64,000 bases of DNA from G963676095 sp963676095 (GTDB lineage Bacteria; Bacteroidota; Bacteroidia; Bacteroidales; Prolixibacteraceae), in assembly GCA_963676095.1 (NCBI GenBank), contig OY781040.1, positions 124,001 through 188,000 on the forward strand, written 5' to 3'. Positions 27,001 to 35,614 of the stretch are shown in pieces. Both the position numbers and the translations under genes were made by a program. A model generated the notes under the pieces. That model was not told where the DNA came from, did not search any database, and was given only the letters and a program-made list of their open reading frames with translations. How positions within the stretch are numbered: the stretch's first letter is position 1; each line of letters begins with the position of its first letter.

Positions 27001-27225
27001 CTGCGCAACGGGGCTTTCCTGCGCCTGAAAACGGTAGAGGCCGGATGGAACATCCCGGGTAAGGCCTTTAAAAAAATCGGGATGAAAAGCTGCCGGCTTT
27101 ATTTCAGCGGAGAGAACCTGTTCGTGATCAGCCCCTTTAAACTGTGGGACCCGGAGATGGGAAGGGGGGGACTGGGCTACCCGCCGAACAAACGATATAA
27201 TGTAGGGGTCCAGGTGGCATTTTGA
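24094..27225 (+). CDS. SusC/RagA-family TonB-dependent outer-membrane transporter
   Basis: 1043 aa. There is a signal peptide (FSLFLFLAVPARAQ, cleavage near 27), then a carboxypeptidase-D-like beta-sandwich (about 30-115, LPGVTIVVAGTTRGVITDTDG). The plug domain (about 120-235) has the SusC signature (SILKDASATVLYGARGANG), followed by a 22-strand-type barrel ending in an aromatic residue (VGVQVAF). It forms the TonB-driven channel under the SusD lid and imports oligosaccharides or other large solutes. There is no N-terminal STN domain, so direct anti-sigma signalling is unlikely. The gene is clearly GC-richer than region 1. Confidence 0.95.
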   Translation: MKKLRRTRLRVYCIFSLFLFLAVPARAQVRITGTVTGEAEDGTVSPLPGVTIVVAGTTRGVITDTDGTYSIEARPTDRLTFSFIGMESQIVDIGGKQVINVVLKAKTEELDDVTVVAFGTQKKESVIASIETVKPSELKQPASNLTTALAGKIPGIISYQTSGEPGNDNAQFFVRGVTTFGYKTSPLILIDGFEATSDDLARLEPDDIESFSILKDASATVLYGARGANGIIMVVTRGGREGPVKINVRVDTHMAMPTKMNDLLDGVEYMKLYNQARISRDPLLGAYYSEQKIQSTAQGLNPMIFPNTDWYDELFEKSTVNKKFNLNVSGGGQVATYYVAGGYENETGLLKVDRRNNFNNNIDINRFQMRTNVIFRLTPTTTLDTRIQGLFERYTGPYRTASDIFGMVMNSNPVDFPSVYEPDPAHEYADHILFGNTYVAGSLKENPYAEMVRGYEDRNESSITAMATLNQDLKFVTRGLKFQLKASVNTWSYYSSTRSYSPFYYDLESYNQITGGYTLFALNPTSGQSYLGDVVPGRDASAHYYTEARFNWEREFGKHSVGLMTVGMMEEYLLTGGNSTSIYETLPEKNMGNSGRLTYDYDKRYFLEFSYGYNGSEKFSGSRRYGFFPSIGAGWLISNEPFFASVKDVIDLLKLKFTWGKVGNDAISDRSGRFFYLSDISKGGGSYRWGSTFMNAYDGYTINRYANPDITWEVSAKYNLGVELGLLDESLKVQCDVFRDTRDKIYMTRQNFPSSAGLEASISGNVGKVKSWGIDGSIDYQHVFNKDFWLTGRANFTFSTNEYVELDEKNYPDEYLKQKGHSINQWWGLLAERLFVDEAEINNSPKQDFGEYMAGDIKYKDINGDGVVNSNDRIPMGLPTVPEIQYGFGLSSGYKSLDFSFFFQGNARVSLFINPGTDDNGIAPFASRRNALALIAKDHWSETNPDVHAFWPRLSVDPISNNTQTSSWWLRNGAFLRLKTVEAGWNIPGKAFKKIGMKSCRLYFSGENLFVISPFKLWDPEMGRGGLGYPPNKRYNVGVQVAF

Positions 27226-27263
27226 AAACGTGGGACCGGACGCCAAGGAATAATTTTAACGAT

Positions 27264-29225
27264 ATGAAGATGAAAAAAATACTGATAATAACTTTTGTAA
27301 TTGCTGCCATGACCGGGTGTTCGGAGTACCTGGATGTGGTGCCCGATAATACGATGACACTCGAAGACCTGTTTAAGCTGAAAGAAGAGGCATGGGATGC
27401 GCTGGCTAAGGTGTACAGCTATATGCCTGCTGACGATGAAACGCACAACTCCTTCTGGACACTGGGCGACGAATGGCTGGGACGCCTCGACCTGAACGAC
27501 AATACCGGCAATCTCAGGGCCATGCGCATTATGCGGGGACTGCAGTCGGTTTCAAGCGTGCAGTTGGGGCACTGGTCGGGCTCGAACGGGGCCACCGACC
27601 TGTACGAAGGCATCAGGCAGGCCAATGTATTCCTGGCCAACATCGACAACGTGCCCGATATGACCGACCAGGAAAAGCGCGAGTGGAAAGCCCAGGTGAA
27701 ATTTCTCAAAGCCTATTACTGCTTCCTGCTGGTCCAGCATTACGGTCCCATCGTGATCCCGGACAAGCTGGTCACTGCCGATGCCTCCACCGATGAGCTG
27801 TTTTTGCCCCGCATAAAGGTGGACTCGTGCTTCAGCTACATTACCAGCCTCATGGACGAAGCCATTCCCGACCTGACCGAACGGGCCTCAACAACCAACC
27901 TGGGCCAGGTGGACCAGCTGGCGGCCAAAGCCATCAAGGCCCGGGTGATGCTGTTCCGTGCCAGCCCGTTCTTTAACGGCAACATGGAGTATTTCGGCGA
28001 CTTCCTCGATCATGACGGCCAGCCTTTTTTTCCGATGGCCTATGACAAGGAAAAGTGGAAAGACGCCATCGACGCCATTAATACGGCCCTTGAGGCCTGC
28101 GATGCCAACGGGATTGCCCTCTACACTTACGAGAAGGAACCTTACCCGTTTGACCGGGAGGACTACGCGGCCAACACGGAGAACCTGCAAAAGCTTTACG
28201 ACCTGCGCATGGTGATCGCCGATCCCTGGAACAAGGAGCTGATCTGGGGTTATTCGAACATCGACATCTACAACCAGGGCGAGCTGGCGCATTCAACCAA
28301 CATGCGCCTGCCCGAGGGCTATGGCGACGGGGTGACCAACACGGCAGAGTACTCCTGGCAATGGATGTGCGCCACCTATAAAATGGCGGAGCGGTACTAC
28401 ACCAAAAACGGCGTGCCGATCGACGAGGACCTGACGTACGACCTGGAGAACAAGCACAAGGTTATCACCACGCCGGGCGTCGATGATCCGGACTATGAGA
28501 CTTTGCAGGGCATCATGCAGCCTGGTGCGGAAACCATCGGGATGTATCTGGACCGGGAACCGCGCTTTTACGCAAACTTAGGAATTACCGGCGGCTACTG
28601 GCGCACCCATGGGGTCCGCATCAACACGATGATGTACGCCGGTGAAGACGGCGGGTACAACTCATCGCAGCACACCACCGACTTCTACGAAACGGGGATC
28701 GCCATCAAGAAATTTGTTCACCCGGAATCGAAATCGGGAGCCTGGCAGCGCACCATCAAGTACCCCTACCCGATCATCCGCCTGGCCGACCTGCTACTAA
28801 TGAAAGCCGAAGCGCTGAACGAGTATTACGACACACCTGCACAGGAGGTGTACGATGCCATTAACAGGGTCCGCACGCGGGCCGGGATACCGAACGTGGA
28901 GGAAGTCTGGAGCGATGCCAGCCTGGTGAAGTCGGTTGGTAAACACAAAACAAAGGAAGGCATGCGCGACATCATCCTGACCGAACGGGGCATCGAGCTG
29001 GCTTTCGAGGGAAGCCACTTCTGGGATATGCTCCGGTACCGGAAAGCGCCGGGTGAATTTTCCTCCCCGGTATGGGGCTGGACTTACACGGGTGAAACGG
29101 GGACTGACTTCTTTATTCCTGAAGCGAAGCAAACCCGGAAATTCACGATCACGGATTGTTTGTGGCCGATCGACCTGGATGAGATGAATACGAATTCGAA
29201 GCTCATACAAAACCCGGGATGGTGA
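27264..29225 (+). CDS. SusD/RagB-family outer-membrane lipoprotein
   Basis: About 653 aa from the ATG at 27264; the longer TTG start at 27222 would put a hydrophilic stretch before the signal sequence. A lipobox (AAMTGCSEY) is followed by the helical TPR-like SusD fold, with conserved blocks such as KAYYCFLLVQHYGP and, near the C-terminus, RLADLLLMKAEALNEY and ERGIELAFEGSHFWDMLRY. It pairs with SusC 38 bp upstream as the surface substrate-binding lid. The ligand cannot be told from sequence. Confidence 0.93.
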   Translation: MKMKKILIITFVIAAMTGCSEYLDVVPDNTMTLEDLFKLKEEAWDALAKVYSYMPADDETHNSFWTLGDEWLGRLDLNDNTGNLRAMRIMRGLQSVSSVQLGHWSGSNGATDLYEGIRQANVFLANIDNVPDMTDQEKREWKAQVKFLKAYYCFLLVQHYGPIVIPDKLVTADASTDELFLPRIKVDSCFSYITSLMDEAIPDLTERASTTNLGQVDQLAAKAIKARVMLFRASPFFNGNMEYFGDFLDHDGQPFFPMAYDKEKWKDAIDAINTALEACDANGIALYTYEKEPYPFDREDYAANTENLQKLYDLRMVIADPWNKELIWGYSNIDIYNQGELAHSTNMRLPEGYGDGVTNTAEYSWQWMCATYKMAERYYTKNGVPIDEDLTYDLENKHKVITTPGVDDPDYETLQGIMQPGAETIGMYLDREPRFYANLGITGGYWRTHGVRINTMMYAGEDGGYNSSQHTTDFYETGIAIKKFVHPESKSGAWQRTIKYPYPIIRLADLLLMKAEALNEYYDTPAQEVYDAINRVRTRAGIPNVEEVWSDASLVKSVGKHKTKEGMRDIILTERGIELAFEGSHFWDMLRYRKAPGEFSSPVWGWTYTGETGTDFFIPEAKQTRKFTITDCLWPIDLDEMNTNSKLIQNPGW

Positions 29226-29338
29226 AAAACTGAACGCGAAGACGCGAAGAAAAAAGTAATGAAAGAAGACCGGAAACCCGAGACGGGAGACCGGAAAATA
29301 TTATTAAACAGATACAAACATCAAAACACAAGATAAAA

Positions 29339-30613
29339 ATGAAGAATTTTATGAAGAAATACCTATACCTAGTCGCTGCATTTTTCGCGGCGACAGGTTG
29401 CGGGGAGGAAGGGAGGCATATGGCAGGAACGGGTGATTCACAGGCCCCTGAAAAACCTGTCATTACGAGATGGGAACCGCTGTACGGCGGGGCCAGGTTC
29501 TTCTATGAACTGCCCGTCGATGAAGACCTTTTAAGCATTGACGCTGTTTACACCAACACGAACGGGGAGCCGTTCTCCTTCTCGGCATCCTATTATGTCG
29601 ATTCGCTCGACGTGTATGGCTTTGGCGATACCGACGAGCACAGTGTGGAGGTTTATGCCGTTGACCGCGCCGGCAACCGATCCGAGCCGGTGATTATGAA
29701 GGTCACCCCCCTGGAACCGGCCATTACACGGGTAATGGAATCAGTTGAGGTCAAGCCGGGGTTCAGCTCCTTCTTTCTCGACTGGAAAAACGAGTTGGAG
29801 CAAAGTATTAACGTGTATGTGGATTTCAGCTATACCAAAGACGGGACTGACTATTCCTTTACCTCAGTATTCTCGTCAAACCTGGCCGAAGAGCGGCGCT
29901 TTATCGAAGACCTGGAACTGACCCCGCAGGAGCCGGTCAGCGTTAAGATAAGGGTGGAAGATACCTACGGTAACATTACCGGACAGGTTGACATGGGACA
30001 GCTCTCCTTGTACGAGGACACCGAAATCCCCAAGGAAGGCTGGTACCTTCCGGCAACAAACGATTCGATCGGGGGCGTGCCGCAGGGCTTTGGCGATGGA
30101 CTGGAAGGCCGCCTGCGCTACCTCATCGACGGCATCATTGACCGGGGCGATAACCTGAACTTTATGCATACCAATTCAAGGGGAAGAACAGGAAACAGCG
30201 ACGATGGAAACATGCCCTGGAACGTGATCATCGACCTGGGCGGTTATTACGAGCTGAGCCGGATCGTGACCGTGCAGCGGCACTCGGGCGGGCTCGACAA
30301 CATCAGCCGGGGACAGTATTACCAATCGGAAAATGTCGGCATTTACCGGATGTATATCTGGAACGATGAAACGGCTGCATGGGATACAGTATCCACCCAC
30401 CAGATCGATGTTCCCGACGGACTGAGCGAACTGGAATTTGTCAAACTGGGCGAGGCCGGCGACATGGCCTACATGTTTCCCGACGATCCGCAATATACAC
30501 AGGCGACCCGGTGGTTCCGCTACGAAGCGCTGAAAGGGTTCACCTCGAATTATACGCGGGAAGACGCCAATTGCCTGTCGGAGATCACCTTGTTCGGTAG
30601 AAAAGCAGATTAG
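29339..30613 (+). CDS. Surface lipoprotein, DUF4959/DUF5126/DUF5000-type
   Basis: 424 aa. The signal sequence and lipobox end in FFAATGCGEE (Cys near 21). Residues 40-130 look like a fibronectin-III-like DUF4959 domain (PVITRWEPLYGGARFFYELP), a second sandwich follows (130-240), and the C-terminal third (about 255-420) resembles a DUF5000/F5-8 type C discoidin fold (NVIIDLGGYYELSRIVTVQR). Such proteins regularly follow SusCD and are thought to bind glycans at the cell surface. Confidence 0.8.
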   Translation: MKNFMKKYLYLVAAFFAATGCGEEGRHMAGTGDSQAPEKPVITRWEPLYGGARFFYELPVDEDLLSIDAVYTNTNGEPFSFSASYYVDSLDVYGFGDTDEHSVEVYAVDRAGNRSEPVIMKVTPLEPAITRVMESVEVKPGFSSFFLDWKNELEQSINVYVDFSYTKDGTDYSFTSVFSSNLAEERRFIEDLELTPQEPVSVKIRVEDTYGNITGQVDMGQLSLYEDTEIPKEGWYLPATNDSIGGVPQGFGDGLEGRLRYLIDGIIDRGDNLNFMHTNSRGRTGNSDDGNMPWNVIIDLGGYYELSRIVTVQRHSGGLDNISRGQYYQSENVGIYRMYIWNDETAAWDTVSTHQIDVPDGLSELEFVKLGEAGDMAYMFPDDPQYTQATRWFRYEALKGFTSNYTREDANCLSEITLFGRKAD

Positions 30614-30688
30614 CCGGGAAATGATGAACTGTTGGCTGCTAACTTTTTGGCGCTATGCGCCCTAAGCTTAACTTAAAAATCAACGAAA

Positions 30689-32338
30689 ATGAAAAATATA
30701 CCAATACTGTTCCTCCTCGTCTCCCTGTTATCGTCGTGCTCGGATATGTATGAGCTCCAGGAAAAATATGAAGGCGAAATTGTTTACCCGGGCCAATTCG
30801 ACACCATCGTGGGCCATATCGGCTACGAACGCGTTGAAATTGACCTGATGAAGGCGGGCCGGGTCCCTGCCAGCCAGGTCAAACTTGGAAAATCGAAACA
30901 AACCGTTATCGAATATGACGACCAGGTGATTACCATCGATTCCCTGGCTTCGTGGGTCAATATTACCGGCCTGACTTCGGCCAAGCTCTACCGTTTCAAG
31001 GTGTACACGACCGATGAATTCAAAAACCAGTCGGTACCCCGGGAGATCGCCCTCATCCCCTTTACCTCAAGCGATCTCGAAGCTCTCGCCGTGTCCTCTC
31101 CAAGCATCCAGAAATCGCCCACAGCGGTCGTGATCGACTGGCCCAACGGTATTTCTTCGGTACTGATGAATTACTGTAGCCTTTCATTTGAATACACGGA
31201 CAAGGACGGAGTCGTCCGAAGCGGTGAAAGAAGCGAAGAACCCAGGTTCTTTGCCGGCAACGTGGAGCCCGGGCAAACGGTGGAGATCAGCATGAAATAC
31301 CATGTGGTCCCCCTTGTCAGCAATGAACCGATACTGGATACTGTGATTATCGGGGATGTTCTGGCAGTAAGCATGCCCAGCGGATCGACCGGATTTTCGC
31401 CGGCAGAGAAAGCGGTCCTCGAAGCCAACGGGGTAACCACATTCACCGCCGACGGCGTGTCGGACATCGAAAAACTGGTATTCCCGGTCCATGCCTCTTC
31501 CCTGCAGGACGTCTTTTACTTCGCAAACCTGAAAGAGCTGGACCTCACCGGCGGCGACCTGTTCAGCCTTCCCGTACTGAGCTATTCCGGGAACGGGGTA
31601 TCGGACCAAGTTGGGGGCGGCGATTTTGTTCCCTTCATGCGAAAAGCCGGCGATATGGCTTCAGCCAATACACAGGCGCTGAAAGACCTGCTCGAGTCGG
31701 GTATGCTAAAGAAAGTCAGGTATTATCCCAACTCGATGGGACTCGACGAACTGCTCCTGCCCTACGTGGAAAGCGGGACCGTTGAACTGGTACAACTTCC
31801 CGGCGAAGTGCCGGTCCCTGATAAATTCCGGCTCAATGGACTGGTGCAGGACAATGACTGGGAAACGGACATCACCTATCCGGCAACAGATGCCCCTGAC
31901 GGTGCAGGGTCCGGGAATGTTTACAAAACCGTGTTAAAGGCGAAAAACGCGTCGTTCGTTTTTGCCCTTCCGAAGGAATACGAATTCAACATCAGGGAAT
32001 ATCCCTACCTGAAAATGAAAGTCTATGCCCCGGAAAAAAGTATCCTCCCGGGCTCATACGCGCCATACCAAAAAATATGGCCGAGGTACATGAACTACCT
32101 GTGGTCGTTCAGCCAGAACAGCAGCTTTGGACAGCAGTACTGGACACCCGGTCTCATCACGGTCGGTGATGACGACCTGCAAAAATGGACGGAACTTACC
32201 ATTGACATGAGCGCTGCACTTGGCCGGCATAACCGGGTGATCGTGCTGAATATAGGCGGAGAACCGTCGCTGACATGGGACCCGCCTGCCGATATCGTTT
32301 ATTACTTTGCAGACATCCGGTTTTCCAGCGAACGATAA
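30689..32338 (+). CDS. Surface lipoprotein, DUF4998-type glycan-binding candidate
   Basis: 549 aa with a lipobox LLSSCSDMYE. Residues 20-220 resemble DUF4998 (Fn3-like pair, WVNITGLTSAKLYRFKVYTTDEF). A leucine-rich middle (ANLKELDLTGGDLFSLPVL) follows, and a C-terminal jelly-roll-like module at about 370-549 (PYLKMKVYAPEKS, then ELTIDMSAALGRHNRVIVLN) looks like a carbohydrate-binding domain. It ends the SusCD operon and is followed by a strong terminator. It is likely a surface binding protein for the imported substrate. Confidence 0.75.
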   Translation: MKNIPILFLLVSLLSSCSDMYELQEKYEGEIVYPGQFDTIVGHIGYERVEIDLMKAGRVPASQVKLGKSKQTVIEYDDQVITIDSLASWVNITGLTSAKLYRFKVYTTDEFKNQSVPREIALIPFTSSDLEALAVSSPSIQKSPTAVVIDWPNGISSVLMNYCSLSFEYTDKDGVVRSGERSEEPRFFAGNVEPGQTVEISMKYHVVPLVSNEPILDTVIIGDVLAVSMPSGSTGFSPAEKAVLEANGVTTFTADGVSDIEKLVFPVHASSLQDVFYFANLKELDLTGGDLFSLPVLSYSGNGVSDQVGGGDFVPFMRKAGDMASANTQALKDLLESGMLKKVRYYPNSMGLDELLLPYVESGTVELVQLPGEVPVPDKFRLNGLVQDNDWETDITYPATDAPDGAGSGNVYKTVLKAKNASFVFALPKEYEFNIREYPYLKMKVYAPEKSILPGSYAPYQKIWPRYMNYLWSFSQNSSFGQQYWTPGLITVGDDDLQKWTELTIDMSAALGRHNRVIVLNIGGEPSLTWDPPADIVYYFADIRFSSER

Positions 32339-32380
32339 GCAACGTGCCTGGCTGCACTACGGTACAGCCAGCTTCAGCAC

Positions 32381-32412
32381 GGCCCAACCCATGAAGGGTT
32401 GGGCCCTGTTTT
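32381..32412 (+). terminator. Rho-independent terminator after the SusCD operon
   Basis: Perfect arms GGCCCAACCC and GGGTTGGGCC around ATGAA, then CTGTTTTA. A smaller hairpin (GGCTG/CAGCC) precedes it at 32350-32369. Confidence 0.8.
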
Positions 32413-32826
32413 ATCAATTGCATGACATCCGTCCTGATTTGAGGTAGGTTTTGTGGTCTTTGATGTTGAGTTCCATTTTACCGCGCCCACAGTATCCTTG
32501 TTCGTAAAGGGCTTTGGTCCGGTATTCCAACATGTCGATTACTATAAACCGGACACCATGCTCGGCCGCTGCCCCGGGCTTTTCGCCAGACCACAGAAAC
32601 AGTCCGCAAAAAATCCGCCGTTCTTGGTAAAAGACTTTCCATTATTGGGAATGGCCTCCGGCACGGTTTAATATTGTTGGAAGTCCTATCCATTTTACAT
32701 CAAACCACAACTGCCGGTCCGCACTGGAAGATACCCAAGGCGTTGGAAGTCCTATCCGTCATTACAAAGAAGTGAAACAATATGAAACAATCCATTGGTT
32801 GTGAACATATTGCTTCACTTTAAAAA
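32413..32826. other. Gene-free stretch between SusCD and phosphonate operons
   Basis: No convincing ORF. It contains a 17-bp direct repeat GTTGGAAGTCCTATCC(A/G) at about 32669 and 32743, about 74 bp apart, on the downstream side of both convergent operons. Nothing else is recognisable. Confidence 0.4.
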
Positions 32827-34167
32827 CTAACCACCAATAGCTTCAAGGCTATTTTCCAGGATGTCCAAAGCATCCTTTAGTTCTTCGGTTGTTATCGTCA
32901 AGGCCGGGGATAATTGCAAAACATTACCGCCTGATATTTTAAAACTTAACCCGTTTTTCAGACATTCATACATCACCTTTTCCGCCTCCCCTGTCGCTTT
33001 CTCTTTGGTCTGCCTGTTTTTCACCAGTTCCACGCCCCACAGCATCCCGATCCCCCTGATGTCGCCAATACTGTAAAAACGTTGCTGCATAGCTGTTAAT
33101 CTGGCCCTCATGTATTTCTCTCCTGCTTCAACTTTTTCCAAAATTTTATCGTCTTCGATAATCTGCAAAACAGTGCTGGCCACTACCGCCCCTAAAGGAC
33201 TTTTTTCGTGTGTGTAATGCCCCAGCGATACATCCTGAAAAATATTGAACCGGTCCCTGGTAACGATGCAAGCCTGGGGAAAAAGCCCTCCGCCTAACCC
33301 CTTGCCTAAACAAAGGATATCCGGTTCCATATCAAAATGTTCAAAAGCAAACATTTTTCCCGTGCGGCCCAGGGCGATCGGGATTTCATCCAGGATCAGC
33401 AAGATACCATGTTTATTGCAAAGCCGGCGCACGCCCTGCCAAAAAGATTTGTCCGGGACCTGAACGTCCGTATTGCGGATGGTTTCGGCCAGCAACGCGC
33501 CAATGTCCCTTTCTTTTTCAATCACATATTCAATATATTCCAGGTGTTTCTCAGGTTGACCGGCAAAGATGCCCCGGTAAGCCGCCGGTCCGGGCACACG
33601 CTCCACTCCCGGCACCAGGGGGCCCATTTTATCCCTGAAAACAGATTCCCCGCCAACTCCGATAGCGTCAAGATTGGCACCATGAAACGAGTCCCAAAAG
33701 GAAATAACCTTAAACCTGCCGGTAACCCCCCTGGCAATTTTCAAGGCTATCGATACCGCACTGCTTCCATTGGGGGTCATTAAAACACGGTTTAAATCGC
33801 CCGGGCATAACGAAGCTATTTTTTTTGCAAAAGTTATTGCGGCCTTGTTTGTATAACGGCGCGGTGAAAACGGCAACGTGTTTAGCTGGCTTAACAGTGC
33901 TTCTTTTAACCATGGATGCGCATATCCCAACTGGTGCACGTTATTACCATGGAAATCGTAATATTTTTTCCCGCGAAGGTTTGAAAAAGAAGCCCCATCA
34001 CAGGATGTCAGCACATCCAGGCACGGCGTCGACATCGACTGGTGCAGAAAATACCTGTTGTCGTCCTCCAGCCATGATTTTGTTTCCGGGTCATGACCGT
34101 TGTCCCATTTTTCACGCAACGGAGTGCTGTTGATATCACCCTCCGTTTTTTTATTCTGTTTATTCAT
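32827..34167 (-). CDS. pbfA: Class III PLP enzyme, probable PbfA ((R)-1-hydroxy-2-aminoethylphosphonate ammonia-lyase)
   Basis: 446 aa with the class III aminotransferase fold. It shows STPCLDVL and DFHGNNVHQLG near the N-terminus, PFSPRRYTN, the Asp pairing with the PLP pyridine in LILDEIPIALGRTG, and the Schiff-base Lys in LCLGKGLGGG. The N-terminal motifs match what I recall of PbfA, which converts (R)-1-hydroxy-2-aminoethylphosphonate into phosphonoacetaldehyde, the PhnX substrate. The operon context (PhnW, PhnX) supports this. It could instead be a transaminase for another aminophosphonate. It is last in the operon. Confidence 0.65.
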   Translation of the reverse strand: MNKQNKKTEGDINSTPLREKWDNGHDPETKSWLEDDNRYFLHQSMSTPCLDVLTSCDGASFSNLRGKKYYDFHGNNVHQLGYAHPWLKEALLSQLNTLPFSPRRYTNKAAITFAKKIASLCPGDLNRVLMTPNGSSAVSIALKIARGVTGRFKVISFWDSFHGANLDAIGVGGESVFRDKMGPLVPGVERVPGPAAYRGIFAGQPEKHLEYIEYVIEKERDIGALLAETIRNTDVQVPDKSFWQGVRRLCNKHGILLILDEIPIALGRTGKMFAFEHFDMEPDILCLGKGLGGGLFPQACIVTRDRFNIFQDVSLGHYTHEKSPLGAVVASTVLQIIEDDKILEKVEAGEKYMRARLTAMQQRFYSIGDIRGIGMLWGVELVKNRQTKEKATGEAEKVMYECLKNGLSFKISGGNVLQLSPALTITTEELKDALDILENSLEAIGG

Positions 34168-34246
34168 AGTTACTGTGAATAAATTTTAACCGGAATAGCA
34201 CCGGATGTAAAACCGGTGCTATTCTGTTTCAGACCATACCTGCCTG

Positions 34247-35614
34247 CTAATTCATGTATAACGAAGCAATTGACTCATCAAGCACCTTTACCACATAATC
34301 CAGTTCATCATCAGTAATAACCAAGGAAGGCCGGAGGGTGATAACACTACCTTCAATAATTTTAAAAGCAACGCCTTGCCCCATGCACCTGTACATAATT
34401 TTCTCGGCCTCTTCCACCGCCTTTTCCTTTGTTACCGGGTCTTTAACCAAATCAATACCCAGGTGCATCCCCAATCCCTCAACATTCCCGACTATGGGAT
34501 ACTTATTCTTTAAACCCAATAATTTATTTTTAAGATAGATCCCTTTACCGGCAGCCTTTTCGACCAGTTTTTCCCGTTCGATATATTCGATATTGGCAAG
34601 GGCAACAGCTGCGCAAAACGGATTTTTCTCGTGCGTATAGTGCCCGACAGAGCGGTGCTGAAGCACATTGTACTTGTCTTTCGTCAGGATCCCGGCAAAA
34701 GGGACCAATCCTCCTCCGAGGCTTTTACCCATGACCAGGACATCCGGAGTAACAAAATGCTCGCAGGCAAACATCTTGCCGGTACGGCCAAAACCTTCAA
34801 TAACCTCGTCAAAGATGAGAAGGATATTATGTTCATCACAAATATTCCTGATTTGCTCCCAGTATTTTTTTGAAGGCACCCAGGGGGTAGCAGAAACCGG
34901 TTCTCCCACGATACAGGCTATATCCGGGTGGTGCCGGATCACGTTTTTAATCTGCCGGACACATTCATCCTCGACCTGTTCGGCAGTTGTAAATCCCCAA
35001 GGATTCCGGTAAAGATTGGGAAAATCCACATAAAAAGCACCCGGGACCATCGGACCGTTCCCTGTAGAAAAATGTTCTTCGGCCCCGACGGAAGCAGCCT
35101 GAAAACCTGTACCATGATAAGAATCCCAATAAGAAATAGTTTTAAAGCGTCCTGTTACCTGTTTTGCCAGCATCACGGCCATCTCAATAGCCTGGCTTCC
35201 TCCGGGACAAAACAAGACGCGATCGAGACCATCCGGACTGATATCGACCAGTTTTCCGGCCAGCTTCACTGCCGGGATATTGGAATACCTCCGGGGAGAA
35301 AAACACAGGTCTGCATCCAGCTGTGCTTTGGCCGCAGCAATAACCGCATCGTTGCCAAAACCAGCGTTATATACCCCGTTACCGTGGAGGTCCAGGTATT
35401 TTTTACCGGAAAGATCGTATATCGCAGCCCCTTTTACCTTCTCCAGCATATTCATCACCGGAGTGGACAATTCCTGATGCAAAAAATATTTTTCGTCTTC
35501 AGTCATCCAGTAAAGGGTATCCGGATCCGATATTTTCTTCCGGTAATTCAGACGTTCCTCACTGCTGTTCGGATCACCCTGCTCTGCCCTGTCATAAACA
35601 ATACGTCCCATCAA
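34247..35614 (-). CDS. Class III PLP enzyme, paralogue of the PbfA candidate
   Basis: 455 aa. It is clearly homologous to its downstream neighbour (LHQELSTPV, DLHGNGVYNAG, FSPRRYSN, DEVIEGFGRTGK, VMGKSLGGG with the PLP Lys). Differences around the substrate pocket (CFSPRRYSN and CPGGSQA versus MTPNGSSA) suggest a different substrate or stereochemistry. In an aminophosphonate operon it may act on another hydroxylated, N-methylated or longer aminophosphonate, or as an aminotransferase. That is inference. The start at 35614 overlaps or touches the phosphatase gene end, indicating one transcript. Confidence 0.7.
   Translation of the reverse strand: MMGRIVYDRAEQGDPNSSEERLNYRKKISDPDTLYWMTEDEKYFLHQELSTPVMNMLEKVKGAAIYDLSGKKYLDLHGNGVYNAGFGNDAVIAAAKAQLDADLCFSPRRYSNIPAVKLAGKLVDISPDGLDRVLFCPGGSQAIEMAVMLAKQVTGRFKTISYWDSYHGTGFQAASVGAEEHFSTGNGPMVPGAFYVDFPNLYRNPWGFTTAEQVEDECVRQIKNVIRHHPDIACIVGEPVSATPWVPSKKYWEQIRNICDEHNILLIFDEVIEGFGRTGKMFACEHFVTPDVLVMGKSLGGGLVPFAGILTKDKYNVLQHRSVGHYTHEKNPFCAAVALANIEYIEREKLVEKAAGKGIYLKNKLLGLKNKYPIVGNVEGLGMHLGIDLVKDPVTKEKAVEEAEKIMYRCMGQGVAFKIIEGSVITLRPSLVITDDELDYVVKVLDESIASLYMN

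Noticed and set aside
27222..27263. TTG start for SusD at 27222
   Set aside because: It would place a hydrophilic stretch before the lipoprotein signal and overlap the susC stop.
32453..32671. 72-codon plus-strand ORF after the SusCD terminator
   Set aside because: No homology signal, composition or start context that supports coding.
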